Assembly (NCBI RefSeq): GCF_019207025.1
Contig: NZ_JAEEGC010000116.1
Span: 1 to 38,017, forward strand
Reading direction: 5' to 3'
DNA: 38,017 nt
Source of the DNA: Clostridium thailandense
Lineage (GTDB): Bacteria; Bacillota; Clostridia; Clostridiales; Clostridiaceae
In this document: piece by piece, positions 25,970-33,696 of the stretch
Position numbering within the stretch: the first letter of the stretch is position 1
Layout: each line of letters begins with the position of its first letter
Notes under the pieces: model-generated
Databases searched by the model: none
What the model was told of the DNA's origin: nothing
Seen by the model: the letters and a program-made list of their open reading frames with translations, nothing else
Translations under genes and position numbers: made by a program

Positions 25970-26160
25970 CTTTCCCTCCGAAAGAATCAACAAATACTAG
26001 GCAGGTTTCCTGGCTCGGATTCATTTTACTCCCTCGTCTTCCCAGATAAAAATTATCCAGTGACACAATAAGGTTTCATCCTCCTCACAGTAGCGGTGGG
26101 CTGCAGTGGTTTTCCACTTTCCCTTTTAACTCTATTTTTAATCAATAGAAGCACCTAATA
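25970..26160 (-). promoter_or_regulatory. cobalamin riboswitch RS5 (surface capture + ECF operon)
   Basis: Minus strand: AGGTGCTTC, AAAAGGGAAAGTGG, CTGCAGCCCACCGCTACTGTG, a CACTGG segment, TCTGGGAAG and GAGCCAGGAAACCTGCCTAG, then the hairpin CTTTC-GGAGG-GAAAG (25984-25970). Close relative of RS3. No consensus promoter is visible in the 118 bases to the upstream gene, so it may depend on a weaker promoter or on read-through from the 1149-residue protein gene. Confidence 0.94.
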
Positions 26161-26278
26161 CTTTCACTATTTAATTTTTATTTACTTATTTCCCATTAAA
26201 CATATTATTAATTTTGTGAAAATTAAACTTTTTATATTTTGATCAAATTTCAGTGAGAAACATATTTTAAAACTATTT

Positions 26279-29200
26279 TTAAAAGGTTACGGTTACACTT
26301 CTTTCTTTTAAATCATCATTTGATGGTACATAGTTAGTATAGTTACCATCACCATCTTTCTCAGCTCTTATTGATGCTGTGCTTTTAGCTTTTACTTTAA
26401 TTTTATTATTAAATTCTGATACATTATTAAATGTAAATATAACAGTATTTCCATTTATTTCTACTGAATCAGCTTTTAAATTCGTCCCATCATCATTTAT
26501 AAATACAAAATCGTCAGGTTTTACACCACTGCTTGTATCAAGCACTGTGTCAAATGTTATATATATCTTTCCATTACTACCTTCCTTTGTTGCACTCCAA
26601 TAACGTGAAGTAGTCTCTGGCGCTGCTTCATAATCATATATTCTATTTTGGCTATTGCCTGTTGTATCAGATAAACTAGCTATGGATGCACCAGTTTCAT
26701 CCGTTGTCTTGGCATTAGATTTTATTCCAAGATATGCTTTTTGTCCTTGAGCTTTTACCATATCTATTTTAGTTGTATTTTTATTATTGTTAGTTTTTCC
26801 ATTAGCAAAAATTATAACTGGCACTGTTTTCTTTTCATCCTCAGTAGCAGCATATCCATCCTTAAATGTAAGCGTTACTTTGTCTCCTGAGACACTTGCA
26901 TCAGTTGGTGCCACCCCTCCTAATGTAAAGTCACTAGCATCTAAGTTATCTATAGCTTTATCAAATTGAATATCAACTTTCAAATCATCTCCTGAATAAT
27001 AGACCCTAATTGTATCATCCTTTACTTTTGTTCCATTTAAATTAATATATATTTCGCTTGTATATGCTGTACCATTTAATAAATTTCCAGTCTCATCCTT
27101 AACGTTAAAAACCATCATCTTTATTACATCATTAGTTTCACCAGTAATGGTACCATTATTTCTCTGGACATGATAGCTTGCTGGAAATTCTATTATGGCA
27201 CTTTTGTTATCTCCACCGGCTATAATACTTGTGTTACTTGGCAATACCTTAGTATCTCCTTCTCCATTTACAAACTTGTAATTATCTTTGTTTGTAATTG
27301 CATTTGCATCCATATCTTCAGAAAAATAAACAACTACTTGATCTTTTCCAGAAGAACTATTTTGCTTATAATATATACCTTTTACTTTTGGTGCTACATT
27401 ATCAGTACCTGCTAAAGTAGTTGTATATTCCTCCATTGTATTTGGCGAAGCTACTGTATCTATAATATTCTTAATCGTTAATGTATAATTAGAACCTGTT
27501 AGTCTCCAATCATCACTACTATCCGATGGATTAGATTTTGTTAACTTAATATCATAAATATTAGTATTGTCATTATTATTTTTACCACTTGCACTATATA
27601 TACAATCAATATGACTAGTTATGTTTGTAGATTTACTATCATCTAGTTCATAGTTTGATTTATTTGTAGCATAAGAGTAGTTAACATCTTTGCTAAATTT
27701 TACACGTATGGTTTCACTATCAATTGCAGTGACTCTTGTAACCGTTGGCTTAGTTTCATCTTTAACATTTTCAAAGTTCACTCTAGTATCATCAGCAACT
27801 TTGTTTCCAAAAGCATCTTTAATGTTATTTCTTATGTAAAGAACATTTGAGCCTATTTTAATATTGGTCAAACCTTTTATTTTAATTTCACAATCATTAT
27901 CATCAGTATCAAAGCTAATGCCGTCTATAGTGCTTAACTTAACACTATTTAATTCATAATTTGCAGCCTCAAGGGCAGTTTTTTTATCCATCGCTCTGTC
28001 AAAGGTAACATGAACTTCTCCATTAGTAGTTTCTTTTAAAGAAGTAATCGCTGGTCTACTCTGTATATTATCCACTGTGAACCCTAAACTTGATTCTTTA
28101 AAAGTAAAGCCGGCAGCATCACTTAAAACTCCATTCCTTTCTCCATCCAAAACTTCTAATGTATGAGTTCCAGCGGCTATCGGTGAATCAAAATAGAGTT
28201 CAACTTCATTTGCCCATGTCTTACCATTTGCTGCTATTGAATTTTTAATTTCAGTTAAAGCTGTGTCGCTGTCTATACCATAATTACTTACATTTTGTCC
28301 ATCAATTTTGATTTTATTCTTTAAAGTATTGATATCTGCCATATTAACAGCTTCTGAAAGCTCAATAGTTATTTTGTTATTTCCCTGTACTGTTACTGTA
28401 TTCAATGTAGGAACTGTGGTATCTAAAAACATTAAAGCTTGCTCAAAAGTATCTATAGTATTGCTCTTATCTGCAGTTAAAATAGACTTTTTAACTGTAA
28501 TTATTGCATCATCGTTTTGCTTTCTTGGGTCAGCTAATGTTACTAAAACTGTTTTATTATCTATAGCTTTGGCTACTCCAGTAATTGAAGTTAAAGCATT
28601 TCCATCTACTTTATAATTTGTCACATCTTCAGCTGAATCTTTATCTACAGCTGAATTAAAATAAACTTTAAATTGATTAAGATTAACTGTTTCTATTGAA
28701 TTTTCAGTATTTATCTTTGACTTAGCAGCACTACTTATAGACTCTACTGTTTCTTCAGAGACAACTCCTATCCCACCTACAACATTTAAATCAGTTTTTC
28801 TAACCACATGATCCTTTATATATGCTACAGCATTCGTTGTGGCTGTTATTCCTTTCTCATCAATTAACACTGCTGGAGCCGATGCCTTTCCTGCTAAAAC
28901 TGACGCCACTAGAGCATCTGCATATCCATCACCACTTGCATTTGCTATGTATAATTTATCTGTTTTAATATTATCTTTAAATTCTTTCAATACTTTTAAG
29001 TTGGTAGAAAATCTATCTTGTCCTCCATTAATCCTTGTTCCGCCAAAGGAATTTAAAATTCTATCATCTATAATATTTATAGTTCCAACTACGGTAACCT
29101 TTGATTTGTTGTTATCTATGAAATTTAAAATCGATTTCATTGAATCAGCACTATTAGTTCCTAACAATAATATTTGTCCTTTAGCCGCTGCTATTGGAGC

Positions 29201-29728
29201 TACTGAAAGAGCATCTGAAAATCCTTCTCCTCCAACCATTATCACATTACTTGCATCTACTCCCAGTGTAACTAATTTTTGAGCCACAGCCGCATTTGTT
29301 TCATATCTATTAGCTCCACCCAATTCTATTAGGTTATAGCTATCTTTCAATTCATTTCTTACTACTTGTGAAACTGAAGCATTTCCACCTACAATATATA
29401 TATTTTTAGCTTTTAATTTATCTATCGCATTTGCAGCATCTACATTTAAAGCTCCTGATGTAGTTAAAAGTATTGGTGCATCTAGTTTCTTAGCTAATGC
29501 TGATGCACTTACTGCGTCTGCATATCCTTCACCTGAGACTAGTACTACATTATCATTAGTTTTCCAATTTGTTATGGCAACCTTAGCTGCTGTTGCATAT
29601 CTATCTGCTTCACCTATTCTTGTAACTGCCCCTGAAGCTGCCTTAATTGGATCAGTCAATAAAGCTATGTTTAAAACTATTGATATAAATGCAGCACTTG
29701 CTAGTGCTCTTGTGACTTTTTTACTCAT
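26279..29728 (-). CDS. CWB2/Ig-like S-layer-type surface protein
   Basis: 1149 residues with GGGGAG 9 bases before the ATG. Signal peptide 1-30. Three CWB2 repeats, about 33-335 (GEADRYATAAKVA, GGANRYETNAAVA, NGGQDRFSTNLKVL). The rest, about 345-1149, is a series of SbsA-like Ig modules marked by repeated FxxAVDxxxA, VTRVTAIDSETIRVKFSKDV and VVYFSEDMD motifs. No DUF4430 or toroid domain is recognised. It resembles clostridial S-layer or adhesin proteins. It lies behind two tandem B12 riboswitches and just ahead of RS5. Whether it binds corrinoid, scaffolds the other CWB2 protein or alters the surface during B12 shortage is unknown. Confidence 0.82.
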   Translation of the reverse strand: MSKKVTRALASAAFISIVLNIALLTDPIKAASGAVTRIGEADRYATAAKVAITNWKTNDNVVLVSGEGYADAVSASALAKKLDAPILLTTSGALNVDAANAIDKLKAKNIYIVGGNASVSQVVRNELKDSYNLIELGGANRYETNAAVAQKLVTLGVDASNVIMVGGEGFSDALSVAPIAAAKGQILLLGTNSADSMKSILNFIDNNKSKVTVVGTINIIDDRILNSFGGTRINGGQDRFSTNLKVLKEFKDNIKTDKLYIANASGDGYADALVASVLAGKASAPAVLIDEKGITATTNAVAYIKDHVVRKTDLNVVGGIGVVSEETVESISSAAKSKINTENSIETVNLNQFKVYFNSAVDKDSAEDVTNYKVDGNALTSITGVAKAIDNKTVLVTLADPRKQNDDAIITVKKSILTADKSNTIDTFEQALMFLDTTVPTLNTVTVQGNNKITIELSEAVNMADINTLKNKIKIDGQNVSNYGIDSDTALTEIKNSIAANGKTWANEVELYFDSPIAAGTHTLEVLDGERNGVLSDAAGFTFKESSLGFTVDNIQSRPAITSLKETTNGEVHVTFDRAMDKKTALEAANYELNSVKLSTIDGISFDTDDNDCEIKIKGLTNIKIGSNVLYIRNNIKDAFGNKVADDTRVNFENVKDETKPTVTRVTAIDSETIRVKFSKDVNYSYATNKSNYELDDSKSTNITSHIDCIYSASGKNNNDNTNIYDIKLTKSNPSDSSDDWRLTGSNYTLTIKNIIDTVASPNTMEEYTTTLAGTDNVAPKVKGIYYKQNSSSGKDQVVVYFSEDMDANAITNKDNYKFVNGEGDTKVLPSNTSIIAGGDNKSAIIEFPASYHVQRNNGTITGETNDVIKMMVFNVKDETGNLLNGTAYTSEIYINLNGTKVKDDTIRVYYSGDDLKVDIQFDKAIDNLDASDFTLGGVAPTDASVSGDKVTLTFKDGYAATEDEKKTVPVIIFANGKTNNNKNTTKIDMVKAQGQKAYLGIKSNAKTTDETGASIASLSDTTGNSQNRIYDYEAAPETTSRYWSATKEGSNGKIYITFDTVLDTSSGVKPDDFVFINDDGTNLKADSVEINGNTVIFTFNNVSEFNNKIKVKAKSTASIRAEKDGDGNYTNYVPSNDDLKERSVTVTF

Positions 29729-29855
29729 TTTTAATATCTCCCCTAAATTTACTGTGCATTTTTTAACAAAATAATATCTAAATATTTATTCTCAACTTAT
29801 AATATAATTTGTAGATTTTATATGCTATCTTCAATTTTAATTATAATTATTTGCA

Positions 29856-29885
29856 AAAATAAAAACCTGCAACAACGTGCAGGTT
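29856..29885 (-). terminator. RS6 terminator
   Basis: 8-bp perfect stem AACCTGCA / TGCAGGTT, 6-base loop, followed on the minus strand by TTTTTATTTTT. Lies between RS6 and the 1149-residue protein gene. Confidence 0.9.
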
Positions 29886-29989
29886 AAGATAGTATCATAT
29901 TAGACTTACATAAAGTTAATTAGTCCTATTGATATAAAAACTAATAATAACGGATCATATAACTTTTATGCAAATAAATGTTACCACAC

Positions 29990-30172
29990 ACTTCCCACCG
30001 AAGTTGTCGTTAATTATTTTAAGGCAGGTTTCCTGACTCATAGATCAAATTACTCTCTAAACTTCCCAGCAGCATGCCAGTGTTCACTAGATTTCATCCC
30101 TACTCACAGTAGCGGGGGCTGTAAAGGTTTTAAACCTTTTTCCCTATTATCTTCATTTTGAAGCACCTTAAA
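29990..30172 (-). promoter_or_regulatory. cobalamin riboswitch RS6 (proximal of tandem pair)
   Basis: Minus strand: AAGGTGCTTC, AATAGGGAAAAAGG, ACAGCCCCCGCTACTGTGAG, a CACTGG segment, TGGGAAG and GAGTCAGGAAACCTGCCTTA, then ACTTC-GGTGG-GAAGT (30004-29990). Confidence 0.94.
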
Positions 30173-30209
30173 ATATTGATTGTCAATTAATGTTTTATTA
30201 TATATTCAC

Positions 30210-30238
30210 ATTATATCTACAAAATGTATAATTGTCAA
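30210..30238 (-). promoter_or_regulatory. sigma-A promoter for RS6
   Basis: TTGACA (30238-30233), 17-base spacer, TATAAT (30215-30210) on the minus strand: full consensus. Confidence 0.9.
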
Positions 30239-30274
30239 TATTTTGTACAAAATTGTAAAACTTTAAACTTATTC

Positions 30275-30307
30275 AAAAAAATTACACTTACTAAAAAGTA
30301 AGTGTAA
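30275..30307 (-). terminator. second terminator between RS7 and RS6
   Basis: Perfect 10-bp stem TTACACTTAC / GTAAGTGTAA with a 6-base loop, followed on the minus strand by seven T residues. Transcripts that pass the first RS7 terminator meet this one. Confidence 0.88.
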
Positions 30308-30349
30308 AAGGAAAAGGATTAAAAATATTTAAATTAACACCAAATATAT

Positions 30350-30374
30350 AAAAGAGACTTCTTTCGAAGTCCCT
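30350..30374 (-). terminator. RS7 terminator
   Basis: Minus strand AGGGACTTC-GAAA-GAAGTCTCT, 9 bp with one G-U, followed by TTTTATAT. Same style as the RS2 and RS4 terminators. Confidence 0.85.
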
Positions 30375-30483
30375 AATAAACAAATTATAAAAATACATAT
30401 TATGTTACATTTAATACAACTAATTTTATAAATTTTTAAATAAGAAAAATAGAAGTATTAAAACAACAGTCATCATGCATTTT

Positions 30484-30660
30484 CTTTCCCTCCGAAAGCT
30501 TGCAGTAAAAGTAACAGGCAGGTCTCCTGACTCACGGGTCTTCCTCTTTCTTCCTTCCCAGATAATTCCAGTGGATATAGAATTTGTCGCCGTATACAGT
30601 AGCGGGGGCTGTAGCGGATTTTCACCACTTTCCCTTTTAATTATTAAATAAACCTAATAC
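30484..30660 (-). promoter_or_regulatory. cobalamin riboswitch RS7 (distal of tandem pair)
   Basis: Minus strand: AAAAGGGAAAGTGG, CTACAGCCCCCGCTACTGTATACG, a CCACTGG segment, TCTGGGAAGG and GAGTCAGGAGACCTGCCTG, then CTTTC-GGAGG-GAAAG (30498-30484). No gene lies between it and RS6. Confidence 0.94.
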
Positions 30661-30685
30661 TTTATTATTTAATTTTACAATAATG

Positions 30686-30714
30686 AGTATATATTATTTT
30701 ACCATTTTTGTCAA
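30686..30714 (-). promoter_or_regulatory. sigma-A promoter for RS7
   Basis: TTGACA (30714-30709), 17-base spacer, TATACT (30691-30686) on the minus strand. Confidence 0.85.
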
Positions 30715-30739
30715 GTTTTTCTTTAATGCAAAATCTAGA

Positions 30740-31201
30740 TTACATTATTTTGTCCAATTTGGGTTTTTCTGAAAAAAAATCAAAGAACATTTTTTTATTA
30801 TTCAATACATCTAAATCATGCTTCATATCAAAATAAGAAAGGATTGTATCCTGGTCAATATAATGAATCCAGCATTCCAAATATTCTTCAAAATCAATAC
30901 CTTCTTCAATTATGGTATCGTCCTGATATACACTCACAATATTGTATAAATACATCTCAATTTTTAGAATTTCATTAATATTTTCCAAATTTATTCCATC
31001 TTGTTCTATAATTTTCTTTACTTTTAAAGAATAATTGTTATAATAACTTTGCAGCTTTTTATAAAATTCTCCTATTCTTTTGAGGTGTTCATTAAAATGT
31101 AGATTATTAATTCTTATCACTATTTTATTTTTTTTATTTAAATAAGTAGTCAGTCCTGATTTATATTCAACAAATTCTGTCTTATAAAAATAACGCTTCA
31201 T
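30740..31201 (-). CDS. unknown protein, 153 residues, RS8-controlled
   Basis: I do not recognise this gene. It is a soluble, mostly helical protein rich in Lys, Tyr, Asn and Asp/Glu, with a likely coiled-coil centre (about 45-75) and an acidic aromatic C-terminal half (GIDFEEYLECWIHYIDQD near 112-129). It has no signal peptide or membrane helix. GGGAGG 7 bases before the ATG supports the start. It follows the 71-residue mini-protein gene by about 50 bases and is probably co-transcribed with it behind RS8, so it is likely B12-repressed. Confidence 0.65.
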   Translation of the reverse strand: MKRYFYKTEFVEYKSGLTTYLNKKNKIVIRINNLHFNEHLKRIGEFYKKLQSYYNNYSLKVKKIIEQDGINLENINEILKIEMYLYNIVSVYQDDTIIEEGIDFEEYLECWIHYIDQDTILSYFDMKHDLDVLNNKKMFFDFFSEKPKLDKIM

Positions 31202-31254
31202 AAAAAAACCTCCCTTAATTTAATCAATTTTTAAAATAGACTAATTTTATCTCA

Positions 31255-31470
31255 TTACCAAAGATTTAACATTAAATGCCTTTCAAATAGCTCCATCTCT
31301 TTATAGTCATTTGTTCTTAATATAGCGGGCAAGTACTTCATATTTAATATGTCTCTTTCTTTTTCTTCTATAGAAATATTACTTTTTTTTAATTTTGTCC
31401 ATTCTTGTTTTTTAATATCTGATATTACGTTATTTATTGATGTCCTTAAACTTTTATTTTTAATACTCAT
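31255..31470 (-). CDS. mini-protein of the HLML-W family, RS8-controlled
   Basis: 71 residues from ATG 31470 (GGAGGG 8 bases upstream); the longer reading from 31515 would start inside the RS8 terminator. It aligns with the mini-protein at 37353-37562: W-x-KL, ISIEEKERDILNMK versus IVIKAKEDVLNIK, and C-terminal FERHLMLNLW versus FKEHLMLYIW. The N terminus (MSIKNKSL) has lost the MHIP start seen in the sister. No known domain. First gene behind RS8. Confidence 0.65.
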   Translation of the reverse strand: MSIKNKSLRTSINNVISDIKKQEWTKLKKSNISIEEKERDILNMKYLPAILRTNDYKEMELFERHLMLNLW

Positions 31471-31493
31471 AAAAATACCCTCCTTCACTAATA

Positions 31494-31532
31494 AATAAAA
31501 AAATCCTTTTAACAAAAGTGTTAAAAGGATTT
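31494..31532 (-). terminator. RS8 terminator
   Basis: Perfect 14-bp stem AAATCCTTTTAACA / TGTTAAAAGGATTT with a 4-base loop, followed on the minus strand by a T-rich run. Lies between RS8 and the mini-protein gene. Confidence 0.9.
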
Positions 31533-31590
31533 TATATAGCGAAGCTTGTTCAATCGTAAAAAATAAACAAAACTCTCATTATAACACTCC

Positions 31591-31782
31591 CCCTATCACT
31601 CGTAGAGATAATTGTGTAAAATACAGGCAGGTCTTCTGACTAAAGATTCATCGTTTTAGTACGCCTTCCCTATATTTAAGTGGCATAATGTACTAAAACT
31701 CATCTATTACAGCTACGGGATAGTTCAGGATTCTAACCTGATTCCCTTTTAATTAATCAAAATTGATTAAACCCATATTCAT
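31591..31782 (-). promoter_or_regulatory. cobalamin riboswitch RS8 (divergent subtype)
   Basis: Minus strand: AAAAGGGAATCAGG, GAATCCTGAAC, a variant core ATCCCGTAGCTGTAATAGATGAG, GCCACTT, AGGGAAGG and TAGTCAGAAGACCTGCCTG. Its tail hairpin CTCTA-CGAGTGA-TAGGG is like that of RS1 and unlike the GGAGG-loop group. The core departs from CCCGC(C/T)ACTGT, so ligand affinity or selectivity may differ. Confidence 0.88.
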
Positions 31783-31801
31783 CTTTATAAAATTTAACTT
31801 T

Positions 31802-31830
31802 AGTGTATACCTATTAATCACTAATGTCAA
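31802..31830 (-). promoter_or_regulatory. sigma-A promoter for RS8
   Basis: TTGACA (31830-31825), 17-base spacer, TACACT (31807-31802) on the minus strand. It sits between the methyltransferase stop and RS8. Confidence 0.78.
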
Positions 31831-31886
31831 TATTATAACTAGAACTAATGTTATTAAATTTTTATTCTCCTAAGCTATTTCTGCTA

Positions 31887-32477
31887 CTACTCCAATTTGC
31901 GGCCAATGCATATATAATATTCTTCACTATCCTCAGCATAGATAATTTCAAGATTAGCCTTTCTCATAATACTTAAAGTAATCTCTACTTCATCAAGAGT
32001 ATTAGAATCAATTTTGTGGTCAATTTCATTATGTCTGCTATTTATTTTATCTCTTCCTTCAACATGGGCAATAATGATCTTTCCTCCTACTTTTAGAAGA
32101 GAATATGCTTTTTCAAAAAAAGCTTTGCTATCTGTAAAATGAGGATAACAGGAATAAGCTATTATACAATCGTATTTTTCACTGCATGAATAAAGATAAA
32201 AGTCTTCTACTGCAAAATTTAAATTATTATAATTATTCTTTTTCTTAGATATCTCTATCATTTTTTCAGATACATCTAATGCAGTTAACTTACCTTCCAT
32301 TCCAATTTCTTTTTCTATATAAGGTATAATTATTCCAGTTCCACTTCCTATATCTAAAACACTGCTTCCTTTTTCTAAATTAATTTTATCGAAAACATAT
32401 TTAATTTTTTCTCCAGGGTGGCAGCAAATACTATCCCATTTTTCTGCCATATTATCAAAAAATTCTCTATTATCCAT
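31887..32477 (-). CDS. class I SAM-dependent methyltransferase
   Basis: 196 residues from ATG 32477, with AAGGAGAG 6 bases upstream. Motif I VLDIGSGTGIIIPYIE (about 42-57), the acidic end of strand 2 in LTALDVSEKM, and the motif IV region YDCIIAYSCYPHF show the SAM-binding Rossmann fold; VGGKIIIAHV corresponds to the later strand. The substrate is unknown. It lies 33 bases after an ECF S component and is probably co-transcribed. A second, distinct methyltransferase lies near the other metal genes (36495-37313), so a role in metal or corrinoid metabolism is possible but unproven. Confidence 0.85.
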   Translation of the reverse strand: MDNREFFDNMAEKWDSICCHPGEKIKYVFDKINLEKGSSVLDIGSGTGIIIPYIEKEIGMEGKLTALDVSEKMIEISKKKNNYNNLNFAVEDFYLYSCSEKYDCIIAYSCYPHFTDSKAFFEKAYSLLKVGGKIIIAHVEGRDKINSRHNEIDHKIDSNTLDEVEITLSIMRKANLEIIYAEDSEEYYICIGRKLE

Positions 32478-32509
32478 AATTTCTCTCCTTCTTAAATTAA
32501 TAAGTAAAA

Positions 32510-33040
32510 CTAGCACACTGTATTACTTCTTAAAGACTTTTGAACGGCATATACAATAATAGGTATTAGAATGATTTGTATCACTATACCTGGTAAACCT
32601 TTAAGAAATAATCCACTTGCCACTACTCCAAGATTAAAAGGCTTGCTCATTATAATATGGAGCAATACAAAAGTTCCTAATATATTTATAATTCTTCCTA
32701 AAATCATACCCGAAATCAACGAAGGGTAAACTCCTATTTTAAATTTATTATAAAACATTGAAATAAATAATCCATAAGAAGCAAGTTCAAAAATCATTAT
32801 ATAAACAAATGGGAATGGCGGCATTCCTGTGAAAATATGACTAAGTAACGGAGTTAATACACCTACACATAATGCATAATAAGGCTGTAAAATAAAAGCT
32901 CCAATTAAAATTGGAATATGCATTGGCAAAAACACAGTGCCTGCATCTTTTACACCATGAAACAAGTAAGGAAGTATTAAACCTAAAGCTATAAGCAAGG
33001 ACGCTCTTATCATTTGCTGTAAATTTGAAACTCTTTTCAT
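32510..33040 (-). CDS. ECF transporter S component (PanT/CblT-type fold)
   Basis: 176 residues with about six hydrophobic helices. VFLPMHIPILIGAFILQP (about 36-53), GVLTPLLSHIFTGMPPFP and IMIFELASYG are typical of a broad S-component family that includes vitamin and alpha-ribazole (CblT) transporters. It differs from the two CbrT-like proteins. No EcfA/T adjoins it, so it probably borrows a shared or remote module. The substrate is unproven; alpha-ribazole or another vitamin are candidates given the surroundings. GAGGGG lies upstream of the start. Confidence 0.8.
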   Translation of the reverse strand: MKRVSNLQQMIRASLLIALGLILPYLFHGVKDAGTVFLPMHIPILIGAFILQPYYALCVGVLTPLLSHIFTGMPPFPFVYIMIFELASYGLFISMFYNKFKIGVYPSLISGMILGRIINILGTFVLLHIIMSKPFNLGVVASGLFLKGLPGIVIQIILIPIIVYAVQKSLRSNTVC

Positions 33041-33167
33041 TATAAAACCCCTCTCAGTATTTCTATATTCGTAATTTTATTGAATATATACAGCAAATAA
33101 TATGCCAATATCACAATTCTTCTAAATTAGTGACATCTTTAGACAATGATATCAAAAAGATACAAGA

Positions 33168-33217
33168 TTAGTTTCAAAATGATAAAATCACTGGATTTTT
33201 TATCATTTTGAAACTAA
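33168..33217. repeat. 20-bp inverted repeat of the TTTCAAAATGATA motif
   Basis: TTAGTTTCAAAATGATAAAA (33168-33187) and its exact reverse complement (33198-33217), 10 bases apart. It lies about 130-180 bases upstream of the S-component gene start on the minus strand, so operator function for that transcript is plausible. Confidence 0.7.
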
Positions 33218-33370
33218 TTAAAAAATACTTAAGTACAGGAGGGACTGCATTTAAGTATTTTTTAATTTAGGTTTTTAGGTTTTTAAATTTATTTCAAACT
33301 ATGCTTATTTATAAAGCAATTTTTATGCCAATGCTTCAGCCTTTAATATTCATAATAATAGCTTTTAATT

Positions 33371-33409
33371 TTTATCATTTTGAAATAAAATTAGTTTCAA
33401 AATGATAAA
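33371..33409. repeat. second inverted pair of the TTTCAAAATGATA motif
   Basis: TTTATCATTTTGAAA (33371-33385) and TTTCAAAATGATAAA (33395-33409), an exact 15-base inverted pair with a 9-base spacer. Orientation is opposite (tail-in) to that at 33168-33217. Confidence 0.7.
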
Positions 33410-33541
33410 TTATGTACTGTGAATTTCATTATGATAACACATTAACGACCAAATGAAACAGCAAAATAATTGATTGCTAAATTCAAATTACCAATATCAA
33501 AAGTTTATTCAATAAATTACATCAAAAAATTATAATATAAA

Positions 33542-33602
33542 ATATACTCCATTTATAGTAAACAGTTTATGATCTTAACTATTTGCTATAAATGAAGTAT
33601 AT
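33542..33602. repeat. 24-base imperfect inverted repeat
   Basis: Arms 33542-33565 and 33579-33602 pair with three mismatches around a 13-base loop. It lies about 95 bases after the CbiM-like stop codon, and an AT-rich tail follows on the minus strand, so it may act as that gene's terminator. Confidence 0.5.
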
Positions 33603-33696
33603 AATTTGTTTCACTCTTCTATTTTAAGAATTAATTTTTATAACTTAACTTCTATAATAGTTCAAACATATCATAATCAAATTAATATTATCTCAA

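Larger units (their letters stand above)
33041..33696. other. 656-base intergenic region with operator-like inverted repeats
   Basis: No gene is seen. It holds two inverted pairs of the motif TTTCAAAATGATAAA (33168-33217 and 33371-33409), an AT-rich hairpin at about 33218-33270 (AAAAAATACTTAA with its complement), and a 24-base imperfect inverted repeat at 33542-33602 that could terminate the cbiM-like transcript. It lies between the CbiM-like gene and the S-component operon, both minus strand. Confidence 0.6.

Noticed and set aside
28839..29282. 147-codon plus-strand ORF opposite the CWB2 repeats
   Set aside because: Antisense shadow of the repetitive surface-protein gene with no ribosome binding site.
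33168..33217. Intrinsic terminator
   Set aside because: The stem is AT-rich, lies upstream of its neighbouring gene start, and its arms recur elsewhere in other arrangements, which fits protein-binding sites better.
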